From positions 1 to 36,657 of the IMG/VR virus record IMGVR_UViG_3300037427_000695: 36,657 nt of DNA; one strand, 5' to 3'. Position 1 is the first letter of the stretch; each line of letters starts with the position of its first letter. The DNA is from a virus. Both the position numbers and the translations under genes were made by a program. Of the stretch, positions 5,365 to 19,200 are shown in pieces. The notes under the pieces are model-generated. The model worked only from the letters and a program-made list of their open reading frames with translations, was not told the DNA's origin and searched no databases.

Positions 5365-7284
5365 ATGCCCGTATCAAAGTTTACTAACCTTGATTTTGAC
5401 CAAATTAAGGAACAAATAAAGGATTATCTAAGATCAAACTCAGATTTTACTGATTTTGACTATGAAGGATCCAATATGTCGATTCTGATTGACATATTAG
5501 CGTACAATACTTATATTTCAGCGTTCAATAGTAATATGGTGGTCAATGAATCCTTTTTGGATTCAGCAACTTTAAGAGAAAATGTAGTTTCTCTTGCAAG
5601 AAATATAGGATATGTGCCTAGATCTCGTAAATCTGCTAAAGCAATAGTAAATTTTGACTTTAAATTCAATGGAAATAGTAATAGTGTTAAATTAGCAAAG
5701 GGTTTAGTCGTAGTTGGAGCAACAAATAACACTTCTTATACATTTTCTATCCCAGAAGATGTAATTGTACCTTCTCCTATTGATGTAGGAACAAATATTA
5801 CTGTAAATCCACCAAGAACTGCTCAATTTAGAAATCTTAATGTATATCAAGGCACACTTTTAAGAAAATTTTTCACAGTTAGTGGTAGTTTAGACCAAAG
5901 ATTCATTTTAGAGAACTCTTTTGTTGATACAGAGTCAATTAGAGTGTTTGTAAGGAAGTCTGGATCAAGTTCTGGACTAGAATATTCTAAAATTGACAAT
6001 ATAACAGCAATTAATGAGAAATCTAACATCTATTTGATCCAAGAAGTCAAAGATGAGCAGTATGAATTGTTATTTGGAGATGGATTGTTTGGTAAGAAGT
6101 TGGATAGTGGTGATATTATCGAAGTTAGTTATATTATTACTGATGGAAAGGCAGGAAATGATGGAACTAACTTCTCATTTAGTGCAAGTGCGGAAAATGA
6201 TGCAGGTGCTCCTATTGCTCCATCTCAAACAGTAGTAGTATCAACCGTTCAACCTGCTAGAGGAGGCGGTGAGATAGAAAGTGTTAACTCTATTAAGTAT
6301 ATCGCTCCTAGGGTCTATTCCTCCCAGTACAGGGCGGTTACAGCGAAGGATTATGAAGCAATTGTACAGAGTATATTCCCTGATGCAGAGTCTGTTTCTG
6401 TTATGGGTGGTGAAGAACTAGATCCACCTGAATTTGGTACTGTTGTATTAAGCGTAAAACCTAGAAATGCAACATATTTGTCCGATTTCTCTAAAGTTCA
6501 AATTTTAGACGGATTAAAGAAGTATTCAATGGCAGGAATTAACCAAAGAATAGTTGATCTTAAGATTCTTTATATTGAATTGGATGTTAGTGCATATTAT
6601 AACGCTAATGTCTTTAGTGATATTGACGGATTGAAAGCACAAGTAACATCTGCATTAAATGCTTATGGACAAAGTACTAATCTGAATGCGTTTGGTGGTA
6701 GATTTAAGTATTCTGATGCTTTAAAAGTTGTAGATGGTACAAATGAAGCGATTACATCAAATATTACCAAATTAACCATGAGAAGGGACTTAAAACCAAT
6801 CTTTAATACCTTTGCTCAGTATGAATTGTGTTTTGGTAACTCATTCCATGTAGTTGCTAGTGGTAAAAACATTAAAAGCAGTGGATTTAAGATTGACGGC
6901 AATCCAAATACACTATATTTCTCTGATCTCCCTCATGAAGATCTAAAAACAGGTGATATTGCTGTAATTCAAATAGTTAATATTGGTGGTGAAAATTCTC
7001 CTGTAGTTATTCCTTCTGCTGGAACAGTTGATTATGTTAAAGGTGAAATTATCATCAACACTATCAATATATCCGAAACTAATCTTGGATCTGGCATGAT
7101 TGAGATTCAGGCATATCCAGAATCCAATGATATTATTGGATTGAAGGATTTATACCTTCAATTAGACATGTCAAATAGTAAGATAAATATCGTAAAAGAC
7201 ACTATATCTTCTGGACAACAAATATCTGGAATTGGGTATAAGGTCACTTCTAGTTATTCAAACGGCACTATCACAAGATCTTAA
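5365..7284 (+). CDS. 6: gp6-like baseplate wedge protein
   Basis: This 639-residue protein is close in length to T4 gp6 (660). The start matches the gp6/baseplate-J type: NLDFDQIKEQIKDYLRSN, YEGSNMSILIDILAYNTY, and NESFLDSATLRENVVSLARN. The middle contains QYELLFGDGLFGKKLDSGD followed by ARGGGEIESVNSIKYIAPR and YRAVTAKDYEAIV, all typical of the J-like core. Gp6 forms the ring linking baseplate wedges. The position directly after gp25 supports the call. The protein is probably cytoplasmic until it assembles into virions. Confidence 0.92.
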   Translation: MPVSKFTNLDFDQIKEQIKDYLRSNSDFTDFDYEGSNMSILIDILAYNTYISAFNSNMVVNESFLDSATLRENVVSLARNIGYVPRSRKSAKAIVNFDFKFNGNSNSVKLAKGLVVVGATNNTSYTFSIPEDVIVPSPIDVGTNITVNPPRTAQFRNLNVYQGTLLRKFFTVSGSLDQRFILENSFVDTESIRVFVRKSGSSSGLEYSKIDNITAINEKSNIYLIQEVKDEQYELLFGDGLFGKKLDSGDIIEVSYIITDGKAGNDGTNFSFSASAENDAGAPIAPSQTVVVSTVQPARGGGEIESVNSIKYIAPRVYSSQYRAVTAKDYEAIVQSIFPDAESVSVMGGEELDPPEFGTVVLSVKPRNATYLSDFSKVQILDGLKKYSMAGINQRIVDLKILYIELDVSAYYNANVFSDIDGLKAQVTSALNAYGQSTNLNAFGGRFKYSDALKVVDGTNEAITSNITKLTMRRDLKPIFNTFAQYELCFGNSFHVVASGKNIKSSGFKIDGNPNTLYFSDLPHEDLKTGDIAVIQIVNIGGENSPVVIPSAGTVDYVKGEIIINTINISETNLGSGMIEIQAYPESNDIIGLKDLYLQLDMSNSKINIVKDTISSGQQISGIGYKVTSSYSNGTITRS

Positions 7285-7290
7285 AATCGG

Positions 7291-10200
7291 ATGATTGAAA
7301 CATATAGCCCCTTATCTACCAGAGTTAAGACTTATCAACTAGTTGCAGACCAAGCACCAGAGTTTGCAGTAGCTGAAAACCCTCTATTTGAAAAATTTCT
7401 AGAGCAATATTATATTTCTCAGGAATATCAAGGTGGCCCTGTAGATCTTGCTGAAAATATTGACAAATATATTAAAATTGATAATTTAACAAAGGAAGTT
7501 ATATCTGGAAGCGTATCTTTAGCATCAAATATTACTTCAACTGATGATATAATCACTGTTTCTGATAATACTAAAGGATTTCCTAAAAAACATGGTCTTA
7601 TAAAGATTGATGATGAAATTATTACATATACAGGAATAACTACAAACAGTTTTACTGGATGTATTAGAGGATTTAGTGGAATTACAACATATCACCAAGA
7701 AGGTGATCCAAAAAATTTAGAATGGAAGCAAACTACTGCTACATCTCATAATAGTAGTTCATATGTTCAAAATTTAAGTGCTTTATTCCTAAAAGAGTTT
7801 TATGACAAGTTAAAATCATTGTATGCTCCTGGTTTTCAGGGAGTTGCGTTAAGTCCTAGTTTAGATGTTAATAATTTCATCAAAGAAGCAAGAAGTTTAT
7901 ATGAATCTAAGGGTACTGACGAATCTTTCAAGATTTTATTCAAAGCACTGTTTGGTTTAGAGCCAAAAATCAATGATCTTGAAAAATACCTCATAAAACC
8001 CTCTTATGCAAACTATTTGAGAAGGGAATCCTTTACAGTAGAGACAGTTTCTGGAGATGCTACAAAATTAATCGGACAAACACTATTTCAAGATGCTGAT
8101 CCTAACAATCCTCTTGTTAAATCTGCATCTGGACCTATTTCTGAAGTTGTTAGCATCAGAGATAACTATTATCGTTTATCTGTATTCATTGGATATGATG
8201 ATAGGGACTTAATACAAGGCACATTCATTGTACCAGGTCGTACTCAAGTAATAGGTAAAATTGGAATGGGTGCAACCGTTCTTACGGTTGATTCTACCAT
8301 AGGATTTGGTCAAACTGGAAATATACAAGTTGGATTATCTTCTGATGCTTATTATCAAGAATTATCTTATACTGAAAAGACTGTAAACCAATTTATTGGT
8401 GTAACTACAACTGCAATTGAAATTCCATCTACTACTAATGTATTTACACCTACTGTAGTGTATGGGTATGAAGATAATGATACTACTAAACCAGTTGAAA
8501 TGAGAATAACTGGTGTTCTGCGAGATTTTGAGTCTACACAAAGTTTATATGGATTAAGTGGAGAATCTAGAATTAAAGTTAAGAATCTTGGAAGATATGT
8601 AACCAATCCACGGTCTTCAAGAACTTATGAACAGATTTTCTTCAATTCATGGATTTATAATACTAGTGCAAGGTATAAAGTCAAAGATATAAGTGGATCT
8701 ACCTTTACTTTAGATGGTTATATTGACAAATCTAGTTTAAAGGTTGGTGATACTGTTGATTTACTTGTTAGGGATAACTTAGCAGCAGAAACCATTGTAG
8801 CAAACAATTTAGTTGTTAGTTATGTCAATATTTCAAATAATTCGGTAAGTATACAAGGATCTTACACTATAAGTCCTTCATTAGACTATGATATAAGAAG
8901 AGTCCAGAATAAAGCGACTAGTAGTTCTGTTCCTATCATTGGTGGACAAAATCAGGTTCTATCTGATATTAGTAATACATATGTTCTTGATTTTAATAAA
9001 TCTGAAAGTGGAAAACAAGAAGCGTATGTTGCATCTAACTCTATTCCATCATATCAAATTGATACTGATAAAATTCATGCTGATTTAACAAATCCAACAG
9101 TATCTGGTGGAAATTTCCAATCTTATAATAGTCTAACTAACAAATATTCTGTTATTTCATTCTCTTCACCAGTTCCTTTTAAAACAGGAGATGAAATATC
9201 ATATATTATAGGTCCAGGATCTGATCCTATTGCAGGACTTGAAAAAGACAGTTATTTTGTTGAAGTATTAACTCCAAATAATAAAATTAAGTTATATCCA
9301 TCTAGATCGTTTATTGCGTCTGGATTAGCTCAAGAATTTACACCTCCAACAACATCTGGTTATCATGATTTTGTTAGAGTTGAACAAGCAAGAAAATCAA
9401 TCTTCCCAAGTAGGGTTCTTAAGAGATTTGTTCTTGAGCAGGATTTGGAAGCAGGATCCAATCAAGTAACTAGTTCTGATCAAACTTTAGATGGTAATAC
9501 TGGTATATTAGTTAATGGTGTTGAAATTAATAACTACAAATCAGACAAATTTGTATATTATGGACCATTAAAGTCTTTGAATATTGTTAATTCTGGAAGG
9601 AATTATGATGTTTTAAATCCACCCTCAATAACTATAGAAGATAATACAACTGGTATTAATACAGCATTTGGTAGAGTAGCAGTTGGTGGAACGCTAACAG
9701 ATGTTTTAATTGATCCTGTTGATTTTGAAATTAAAAAAGTTATTTCTGTTGATGTTCATGGTGGTAATGGATCTAATGCAAAAGCACAAGCTGTAACAGA
9801 ATTATACTATAGAAAGTTTGCATTTAATGCAAAGTCATTCTATGATGGTGGTACTATTGATTGGATGAGTGATAGGATAATATTAGATAAACCTCATTAT
9901 TATAATACTGGTGATAGGATACTTTATAGTCCTAATAACAATAATGTACTTGGACTTCATACAACAGCAGCTGCTGGTATAGATACATGTTTAATTAAAA
10001 ACCAATCATACTATGTTGGTGTTAGAAGTGATACAATATTCCAACTTTATAGAAGTAAAAATGATTCTGTTCTAGGAATTAACACTGTTGGGTTTGGATC
10101 AACTGCTGCAGCTTTAAATAATGGTCTCCATGAGTTTAGAGATTTTGAAACTAAGAGAAGAATATCTAGAGTTAGTATTCTTGAAGGTGGTACTGGTTAT

Positions 10201-13200
10201 ACAAATAAGAGAATTTCTGTACAACCTTCTAAAATTAGTACAGATAGGGATCATATTGAATTTGAAAATCATGGGTTTAAAGATGGTGAAGTGGTTCATT
10301 ATGGAATAACATCTACTGGTGGTACTGTTATTACTGGATTATCTACAAATTCTCAATATCAAGTTTTAACTATTGATGAGAATAAGTTCAGACTTTGTTA
10401 TTCTGGTATTGCTACTACTAGAATTCCAGATCGTACAAATTATAAGAATAAAGAATATGTTAGATTATCAGGAACTGGATCTCAATATCAAGATTTCTAT
10501 TATCCACCAATAACTGTTGATGTTAATGTTATTACTGATTCAAACACTCAAGTAAATTTAACAGCAACTCCTATAGTTCGTGGTCCTATTATAGACACTA
10601 TTTTATATGATAGGGGTCAAAATTATGGATCATCAGTTATTAATTTTGAGCAACCACCTGATGTTTCTATAAATTCTGGTAGTTTTGGACAAATTGGTCT
10701 AATCATTGTTAATGGAAAAGTAATTGATGCTTTTGTTCAAAGTAGTGGAATTAAATATGATGGTCCACCAGATTTAGAGGTAGTTGGTACTGGTACTGCT
10801 TTTGGTGCGAAACTTCGTGCTATTATGAATGGTGAGGAAATTTCTGATGTAATAGTTCTTTCTGAGGGATTAGGTTATCCAGATACATCAACAGTAACAG
10901 TTAAACAACCAGGTGAATCCGCAACTTTCTCGACAAAGGTTAGAAGACTTGTTGGTAACAAGTTCTTTACTAGTACTAATGAAGAGGGAGACTATCTTGC
11001 TCCAGTAGAAGGTGGATTAGCAATTGAAAGTGTTGCTTATGGAGCAACAGTTAGAAATGTCTTTAACGATGATGGATCAGGTCATTCTCCTATCATTGGA
11101 TGGGCATATGATGGAATACCAATTTATGGTCCTTATGGATTTGATGTTTCTGATGATATTCAGTCTTCTTCTAGAAGGATGGAATCTTCTTATAGTTTAA
11201 ATGCATCTAAAGTCGAAAATAGACCTTCAACAGCAGAATTTCCAGAAGGATTCTTTATTGAAGACTACTATTATGATGCTGCTGGTGATTTAGATGTGCA
11301 TAACGGTAGATTTACTAAAACGCCAGAATTTGAGAATGGTATATACGCATATTTTGCTAGTGTAGATAGTTTTGGTAATCCAAAGTTCCCATATTACATA
11401 GGAGACACATATAGAGCAATACCTCTAAGGGTAAATACTGTTTCTGGTGAGAAAATTAAACAAAATAACTTTGATTTTGAAAATTCAGATTTAGTTAGAA
11501 ATACCTTCCCATATAAGATGTTTGGTGATGGTGCATCTTATGATTTTGTGTATCAACCATATAAAGTAGTAGAACAGATTGCAAGACCAGATAAGATAGG
11601 TACTGGTAGAGTTGAAGAAATTAGAATCGTTTCTCCAGGAACAGGATACACAACAGGATCTCAAATATACTTTGATGATGAAGGAACTGGTGGATTTGGT
11701 ATTAGAGCATCTGTTAAAGCAGTAACTGGTAAAACAGTTAATAAGATTGATACAGAATTCTTTGATTATAACAATGTAGTATTTGAATGGTCACCACAAG
11801 CAGTTATTGCACATTTTGATCCATATCATACATTTAACCTTTATGATTATATTCAGGTTGCTGGATTATCTACTAGTGTTACTAAACTTGTAGGATCACA
11901 TCAAATAAATTCATTAAATTACTCAACAAATCTTTTAGAAACTGGATTTGTTGGAGTAGTTACTGATATTAAGGTTCAGTGGGTTCCAGAAACTGTTTCT
12001 GTTGGTTCTACTATTGGTTTTGGTACAATGACACCAAAACAAGTTGTAGTTGGTACTGGTGCTAGTTACACCATAGGGGGAGATCCTGTTGCAATTGGAT
12101 CAGAAACTGCACAGATTATTAACATCAATAGGGAAGATAATGTAATTAGAATTCGTAGATCAACAGGTGTTAGTACATCTGGTATTGGTTTAACACAATC
12201 TCAAACTCAAGGTCTTATTGGTCTTGGTATTAGTTACTATTCAAATAGATTAGATATTCCTTTAACTATCGAACCTTTTGAATCTAATGTAAATAGAAAA
12301 TTCTATTTTAATGCACAAGAATCTGTTGGATTTGGTACAACTGTTTCTCAGACAATAACAAGGAATTATCAGTATCTTGGAGTTACTAAAGAGAGATCTC
12401 TAAGAACCCAAGAAGTTTATATTGAGAATCATGGTTTAAACACCAATGATATTCTTAATTTTACTGTTTCTCCTAGTGGAAGTAATGTATCATGTGCAAC
12501 ATCTGGCATTTATGCTGGAACATTCAATTTACCATCTACACTTTATACAACAAGAAAGACTAAAGATACTATTGGACTAAAAACAACTAAAACATCTGGC
12601 GATATCTTCTTTATTAGTGGTGGTGGAGATTATAATGACTTTTTGTTTGAAACTGTAGAAAGTGAGCAAGTTACTGGAAGTGTACAAAACATTTTATCTA
12701 ATATACAGACTTCTGAAGCTCATGGATTATCAATAGATGACACAATCAATTTAATTGTTAAACCAGGTCTTTCTACTGGTATTGGAACAACTACTTTTGC
12801 TACACTAAAGAAAGTAAATGATTATTTGATTGTTGATCCAATAGATGTTGCTGCATCTGGTATTAATACAACTTCAAATAGAATTAGTCTTTATAAGCAT
12901 GGATTAATTAGTGGAGATAGGGTTCTGTATACAACATCTTCTACTTTCCCTGGTGGAATTAGTGAAAGAGAGTATTATGTCATTAGAATTGATGATAATA
13001 CAATTCAACTTGCAAATACATTAAAAGAAACTCAAGGAACTCCAAATGTTGTTAATATTACAAGTTCTGGTGGATCTGGACAAGTTCTTAACCCAATTAA
13101 TCCACAGTTAAGACCATATGCCAATAATGACATTGTTTTTGACTTAAGTGATCCTAGTTTGTTGAGTTATGACTTAAAATTCTATTATGACAATAAATTT

Positions 13201-16200
13201 ATCAATGAATTTGTTGGATCAGGAACAAGTCTTGGATTTGAAGTTGTTGGTGTTGGAACTTCAGCAACTGTTGGTGTTGCTTCTACTAATCCAAACTCTG
13301 TATACCATCCTACGGTAAAATTAAGTCATTCTGACAATATTGATACTCTTTATTACAATTTATTTGGTCCAACTGGTATTATTACTGCTGATAACACAGT
13401 AGTCAATAGAAATGAAATAAAACATGTTAGAAGTGGATATAATGGAAATTATTCTGTTGTTGGTGTTGGAACTACAGTATTTACTGTTAATTTGCAATTT
13501 AAACCAGAATCTTTGAGTTATGATAGAGATGATTGTGAAATTATAGAATATACTACTACTGCTGCAAATGTTACGGGTGGTATTGCTACTGTATCGATAG
13601 GTGATGGTGGATACAATTATAATACAATTCCTGGAATTACAAGTATTCAAGGAAGTGGTATTAACGCAACATTAATCCCAGAATCAGTATCTATCAACAA
13701 ATTAGAGAAAATGACTGTTCCTGAGGATGTCTATGGATATCCTTCAGATAATACACTTAAACCTGACGCATTTATTCCTAGAATTGTTGAAATTGATGAT
13801 TATGGTACTATTACTGAAGTTAAGGTTGTTTTTGGTGGTAAGTTCTATATCAATGCTCCATCATTGGTTTTATATGATAGGGGTTCAGGTGAGATCTTAG
13901 ATAATGGTCTTATTACATGTGAATTAAGTGATTCTGCTGTTACTAAGGCAACTGTGTCTGTTGCTCCAGTTGGGTTGTCAAATAATGATTATGGAGTTGC
14001 TCCTGTTAGAAATAGTAACGGTATTAGCATTTTAAGTACAGAAGCACAAGCAGGATTCTTAACATGTAAGATTACTACACCTGTTTTGGGGTATGATGAA
14101 GAACCTTTTGCTGTTGGTGATAAAGTCCTTGTTGAAGGTATTGAATTTGATTCTGGAAGTGGTGATGGGTTTAACTCAGGTGATTATAAGTTTGAAGCAT
14201 TTACAGTATCTGATTATAATGATGCTGTCAACCCAAGACAAGTAACATTTGATTTAAACGGAATTACAACAAATCCTGGTACTGGAGCAACTGTTAAATT
14301 TGGATTTGCTCAATTAGTAGAAGCAAGTTATCTTGCTAAATTTGAAGTAGTTAAAGGTAATTCTGATTTCGTTCAGAATGAACCATTTAAGAGAAATGAC
14401 AATGCGGATGCAGATATTCAGTTAGATTTCTTAAATAAGAATACTGCTAAGATTGTTGTTAGTGGAGCAGAACCTTTAGATATAACTGATGTTTTAACTG
14501 GTAAACTAAGTGGATCTAAGGCAAGAGTAGTTTCTATTGTTGAATTTAATGGTAGTTTCAATATAGATGCTTCTGTGAAGACATTAGTTGGATGGAGAGA
14601 TAATGTTGGATTAATGAATGATATTAATCAGGTATTACCTGATAATGATTACTATCAGAATATGTCTTATGCGATTGAGAGTCCTAAGACATATGAAGAC
14701 CTCATCACTTATGTAAATGATGTGGTTCACCCATCTGGGATGAAAAACTTTGCTAATACTGAAGTTATAGCAAAAGGTAGACCAGGTGATACTTTTATAC
14801 CAGCAGATGATGCTGGTGGACTTGTTCTTGATTTTACAGGAGATGCTCTAAGAGCAGACTCTATTTACCCTTATGATTTGGGTAGAGACTTCTTATCTTC
14901 AGGAACTGTTTCAAAATTTGTAGAATTAAGATCTACTCGACTTTCTGACTTCATTTTAAACAAAACTAACAGAGTTTTGAATATTGATGATATTAGTCCT
15001 CAATTCGTGTCTAATGAGTCTAATGATCTAAGCGATTATAGAATTATTGCAACTTATCCTGCAGGAAGATTTTTCCAAAGGTTCTTAACACAAACTGTTC
15101 ATCAAGCAGAAGATCCTAAGAAGAACCATTACCAATTTAATGAATTCATTTCAGTTACTGTTGATGAAGATACTTATTTGCTTCAAAAAGCAGATATGAC
15201 CAATTGGAATCAAGTTGTTGGTCTTGGTACTGGTTATGCTACTTTTGATACGAGATATTCTGGACCTCAATCTCAAACACAATTAATCTTCCGTCCAAAT
15301 GAACCTTTCGACACAAACTACGAAGTAAAATCACTTCAAACCAATTTTGCTGATTCTGTTGGTGTTGGAACATCTGCTTTTGGTCATATTCGTTTAGAAG
15401 GTGGAAATGTCCAATGTTCTGCTGCATCTACACTTGGAATTAGTTCAATAACCAATGTTATTGGAATGTCAACATTGACATCTCAAGCTGCTATAGTACA
15501 GTTCTTGGTAATAGACAAAGAAGTTGATAAGCAAGTTGATTATTTGGAATATGCTGTTATGCATGATGGGTCAAATACTTATCTTACTGAATTAACAGCA
15601 TTCAACTCAAAACAGAATTTAGCTGGTATATCTAATCCTAGTTTTATTGGTACAGTTACATCTAATATTGATGGTGGTTTAGTTAAGTTAGATTTTGAAA
15701 ATGGTCGTACCAACCAAGTTAATGTTAAATTCAAGTCTATTATTGTAGATCCTTCAACTGCTGGAGCAGATACTACTTACAGGTTTAAGATTCCATTCAC
15801 TCCAGATGGTACTGAAAGAACAGGAAGATTAGAAGTTAGTAGTCAAGCAAAAGCTGGTATTGCAACTATTTGTGGTTTAAGTAGTACTGCAGATTTAACT
15901 GTTAAGTCTACAGTTCATGTATCATATGGTGCAACTCAGTCATTACATCAGGTTTATGTATTAGCAGATCCTGAAAAGAGTCAGACCTTTATTACTGAAT
16001 ATCCTTTAGCTTCTGTAGGTTCTACTACTGGAGTAGGTACATTTGGATCCACTTACAGATCTGATGGTACTTTTGGTTTAGAATTCCATCCAACAGTTTC
16101 TGGTATTGTTAGCGTTACTGCATACAATGAAGTAATGTATAAGATCTTAGATCCTAACGGTACACTTCAGGGTGTTGGTGAAATTAATTATGGACAAATT

Positions 16201-19200
16201 TACGAATCTGTTGCTCAAAACTTATATCTTGGAATTAATAATAGAGACATAAAGGAATTTGATCTCAAATATAAGGGAGTTCCAATTTATGCCCGTGAAA
16301 CTAATATTACAAATCCAGATGAATTAAACCGTGTTACAGGTGTATTTGCACAAGAGCATTTCTTTATGCCATTTGAGCAACTAACTTATAAGGCAGATTC
16401 TAACCTTATTGGTATTGGTGGATCTGCTCTAGTTTATAAAACTGGTGCTGGTGTAACTGGATATCTTCCAGACACTGTTTATGCAATAAAGGATAATAAT
16501 CAACAATTTAGAATAGCATTAACAGAAAGTGATGCTAGAATAGGTAATGGTGTGACTTTCCTTGCTGATTCTGGTACTGGTAATCAGCATAGATTCACTA
16601 TGAGAAAGACGGACTCTAAGTCTATGGTTTCTATTAGTGGTTTAGTACAAAAACCAATATCATATACATCTATATCTTATGACTTGGATGTTCCTGTTGC
16701 TGGTTTTGTAACTGCATTTGTGTTGAGTGGTATATCTTCTATTAAATCTGGTGATCTTATTAAAATTGAAGATGAGTTTTCTATCGTAAAGAATGTCGGT
16801 ATTGGTACATCAACCTTTGGTCCTCCTGTTGGTATTGGTACATGGAGTCTTGTAGAAGTAGAAAGAGGAGCAGTTGGTACTGCTGCTACTCCACACTCTG
16901 CTGGTGAGACTGCTAGAATCTTTAGAGGATCTTTCCAGATAGTAGATAGTACAATACATTTCACACAAGCACCTCTTGGTGGTGACACTGGAATTATTAA
17001 CCCAAATAACCTTCCATATGCTAGAGCATCATTTGGTGGTAGAACATTCTTAAGACAAGATTATACTAAGAACCAAATATTTGATGATATGTCTAATTCA
17101 TTCGATGGATTAGAGACTGCTTATCCATTAACATCTATTGGTGTTGCGGTTACTGGTATTGGTACTACTGGTGGTAATGGTGTACTATTTGTTAATAGTA
17201 TATTCCAAGCACCTTACAGTGAAAACAACCCCAATGCTAACTTTAGAATAACAGAGCAAGCTGGAATTAGTAGTGTTGTATTTACTGGTATTACTTCATT
17301 TGGATATGACACGCCGATAATAGATGTTGGGGATATTAATGAAAACCAATTACCTAGGGGTGGTGTGATCATTTCTGTTGGGTCTACTCCAGGTCAGGGA
17401 TATGCTCCATTTGTAGGTGCAAATGTAAAACCAGTAGTTGATGCCTATGGTAAGATTACAAGTATAGTTGGTGTTCCTACTGCAGGAAGTAAGGTTGCTA
17501 TTAAAACTGCTTTCTATGACGAGAAGACTGGAATTATGGAGGTCAGCACAGTTGGACCTCATAATCTTAATATTGAAGATCCAGTTAAGATAGAGGGTAT
17601 GCAGTTAGAGTGTATTGGTTATAAGCACATTTACAGAAGTTCTGTAACCAATGCTCTAGTACTAGGTGGAAATTACACTCATAAGCATGTTGGTGTTACT
17701 ACAGATGCGATATTTACTGGTGGTGATTATCCTCATAAGTTTGTATCTGCACTAACAAATGGTGTTAATGTCCAAAGTGGTGCGGAGTCAGGTAATCAGA
17801 AGACTCCTAATAACGCAACATATAACGCTGGTACTGGTTTATTAACATTAGAATTTGCATCTGCTCATGGTATGTCTACTAATGATACCATTACATTGGA
17901 TGCAGGTGCGGTAACATTAACTTGTGAGAGAGATAATTATCAAACTCCTCATAGTTATCCTCGTTCATCTGACCCAATATCAGGTGTTACTACTGCAATA
18001 ACTAAGACTTCAAATACAGCATTTACTCTTAATGTTGGTATTTCTACTAGAGTAGTTCATGCACCTACCAATCTTGCATATGATGCACTGAAAGGTGAAA
18101 TGAAGGTAGCGGTAAGTACTGCTGGATTTACTACAGCATCATCTCATTCAATCACAACTTGTGCATATGACCCAACATTAGGTCAGATAGACTTTACTAT
18201 TACTGGACATGGATTCCAGAATGGAGAATATATTCAGATTCCTGAGAATGCTCTGATCTTTACATGTGCTAAAGACTCTCATGGTACTCAGCATACCTAT
18301 CCAAGAAATAGTGTTGGTGATAAGGATCGTATTGCAAATCGTTGGTTAGCAATTGATCAGGTTGGTGTCAACACATTTAGAGTTAATGTTGGTAAGGCTA
18401 ATGACGCAACTGCTGGTGTTCATACTTATGTTGGTGCAAATTCACCACTTAGAAAGGCAGTTACTGTAATTGGTATTCAGACAAATTCATTTAGTCTATC
18501 TTGTGAGAGAGATAACTACGCTACTACTCACACATATCCTCGTGCAGGATACAGTCATAGATTTGTAAATGCTGCTGCTGGTGCAGTTACACCTAATGTT
18601 GGTACTGCTTTAACACCTACAGATGCTTCTTATAACGAAACTACTGGTGATCTAACACTTACATTCCCATCACATGCTTTAGTTGCTGGTACTAATACAG
18701 TTCAGATTGCTCAAGATTCACTAGTCTTTACTTGTGATCTAGATGGTCATAACAGTCAGCACTCATATCCACGCACCACTGATCCTTTCTATGGTACAAA
18801 TATAGCGGTTGCATCTACTACTGCTACTACTGCCACAATGTTTGTTGGTAAGTCTGGTACAGGAGATCCTGTTAATAATAGACAGATTGGTATTGCATCA
18901 ATTGGTGTTGGTCAACTCTACTTCCATGTTGGTGTATCTACTATCAGTTATGCTAGTATCAGTGATGCAGTATACAATTCATTAACTGGTGATTTAACAC
19001 TTTCCATAGGATCTACTGGTGTTGCTAGAGTTCTAGCACAGAAGGGTAATGTTGGAATCGCTACTAGTGCAATTACTATGAGTTGTGATAAAGATGGATA
19101 TGCAACATATCATGCTTATCCAAGGGTAACTGATCCTTATCATAATAAGATAGTAGCATTTGGTAAAACCACTTCAGATACTATTACTGTCAATGTAGGC

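Noticed and set aside
13360-13650. Antisense open frames within the giant gene, e.g. 96 codons on the minus strand
   Set aside because: They mirror the low-complexity, T/A-ending codons of the + strand gene, encode Ser/Asn/Ile-rich sequence and have no start context.
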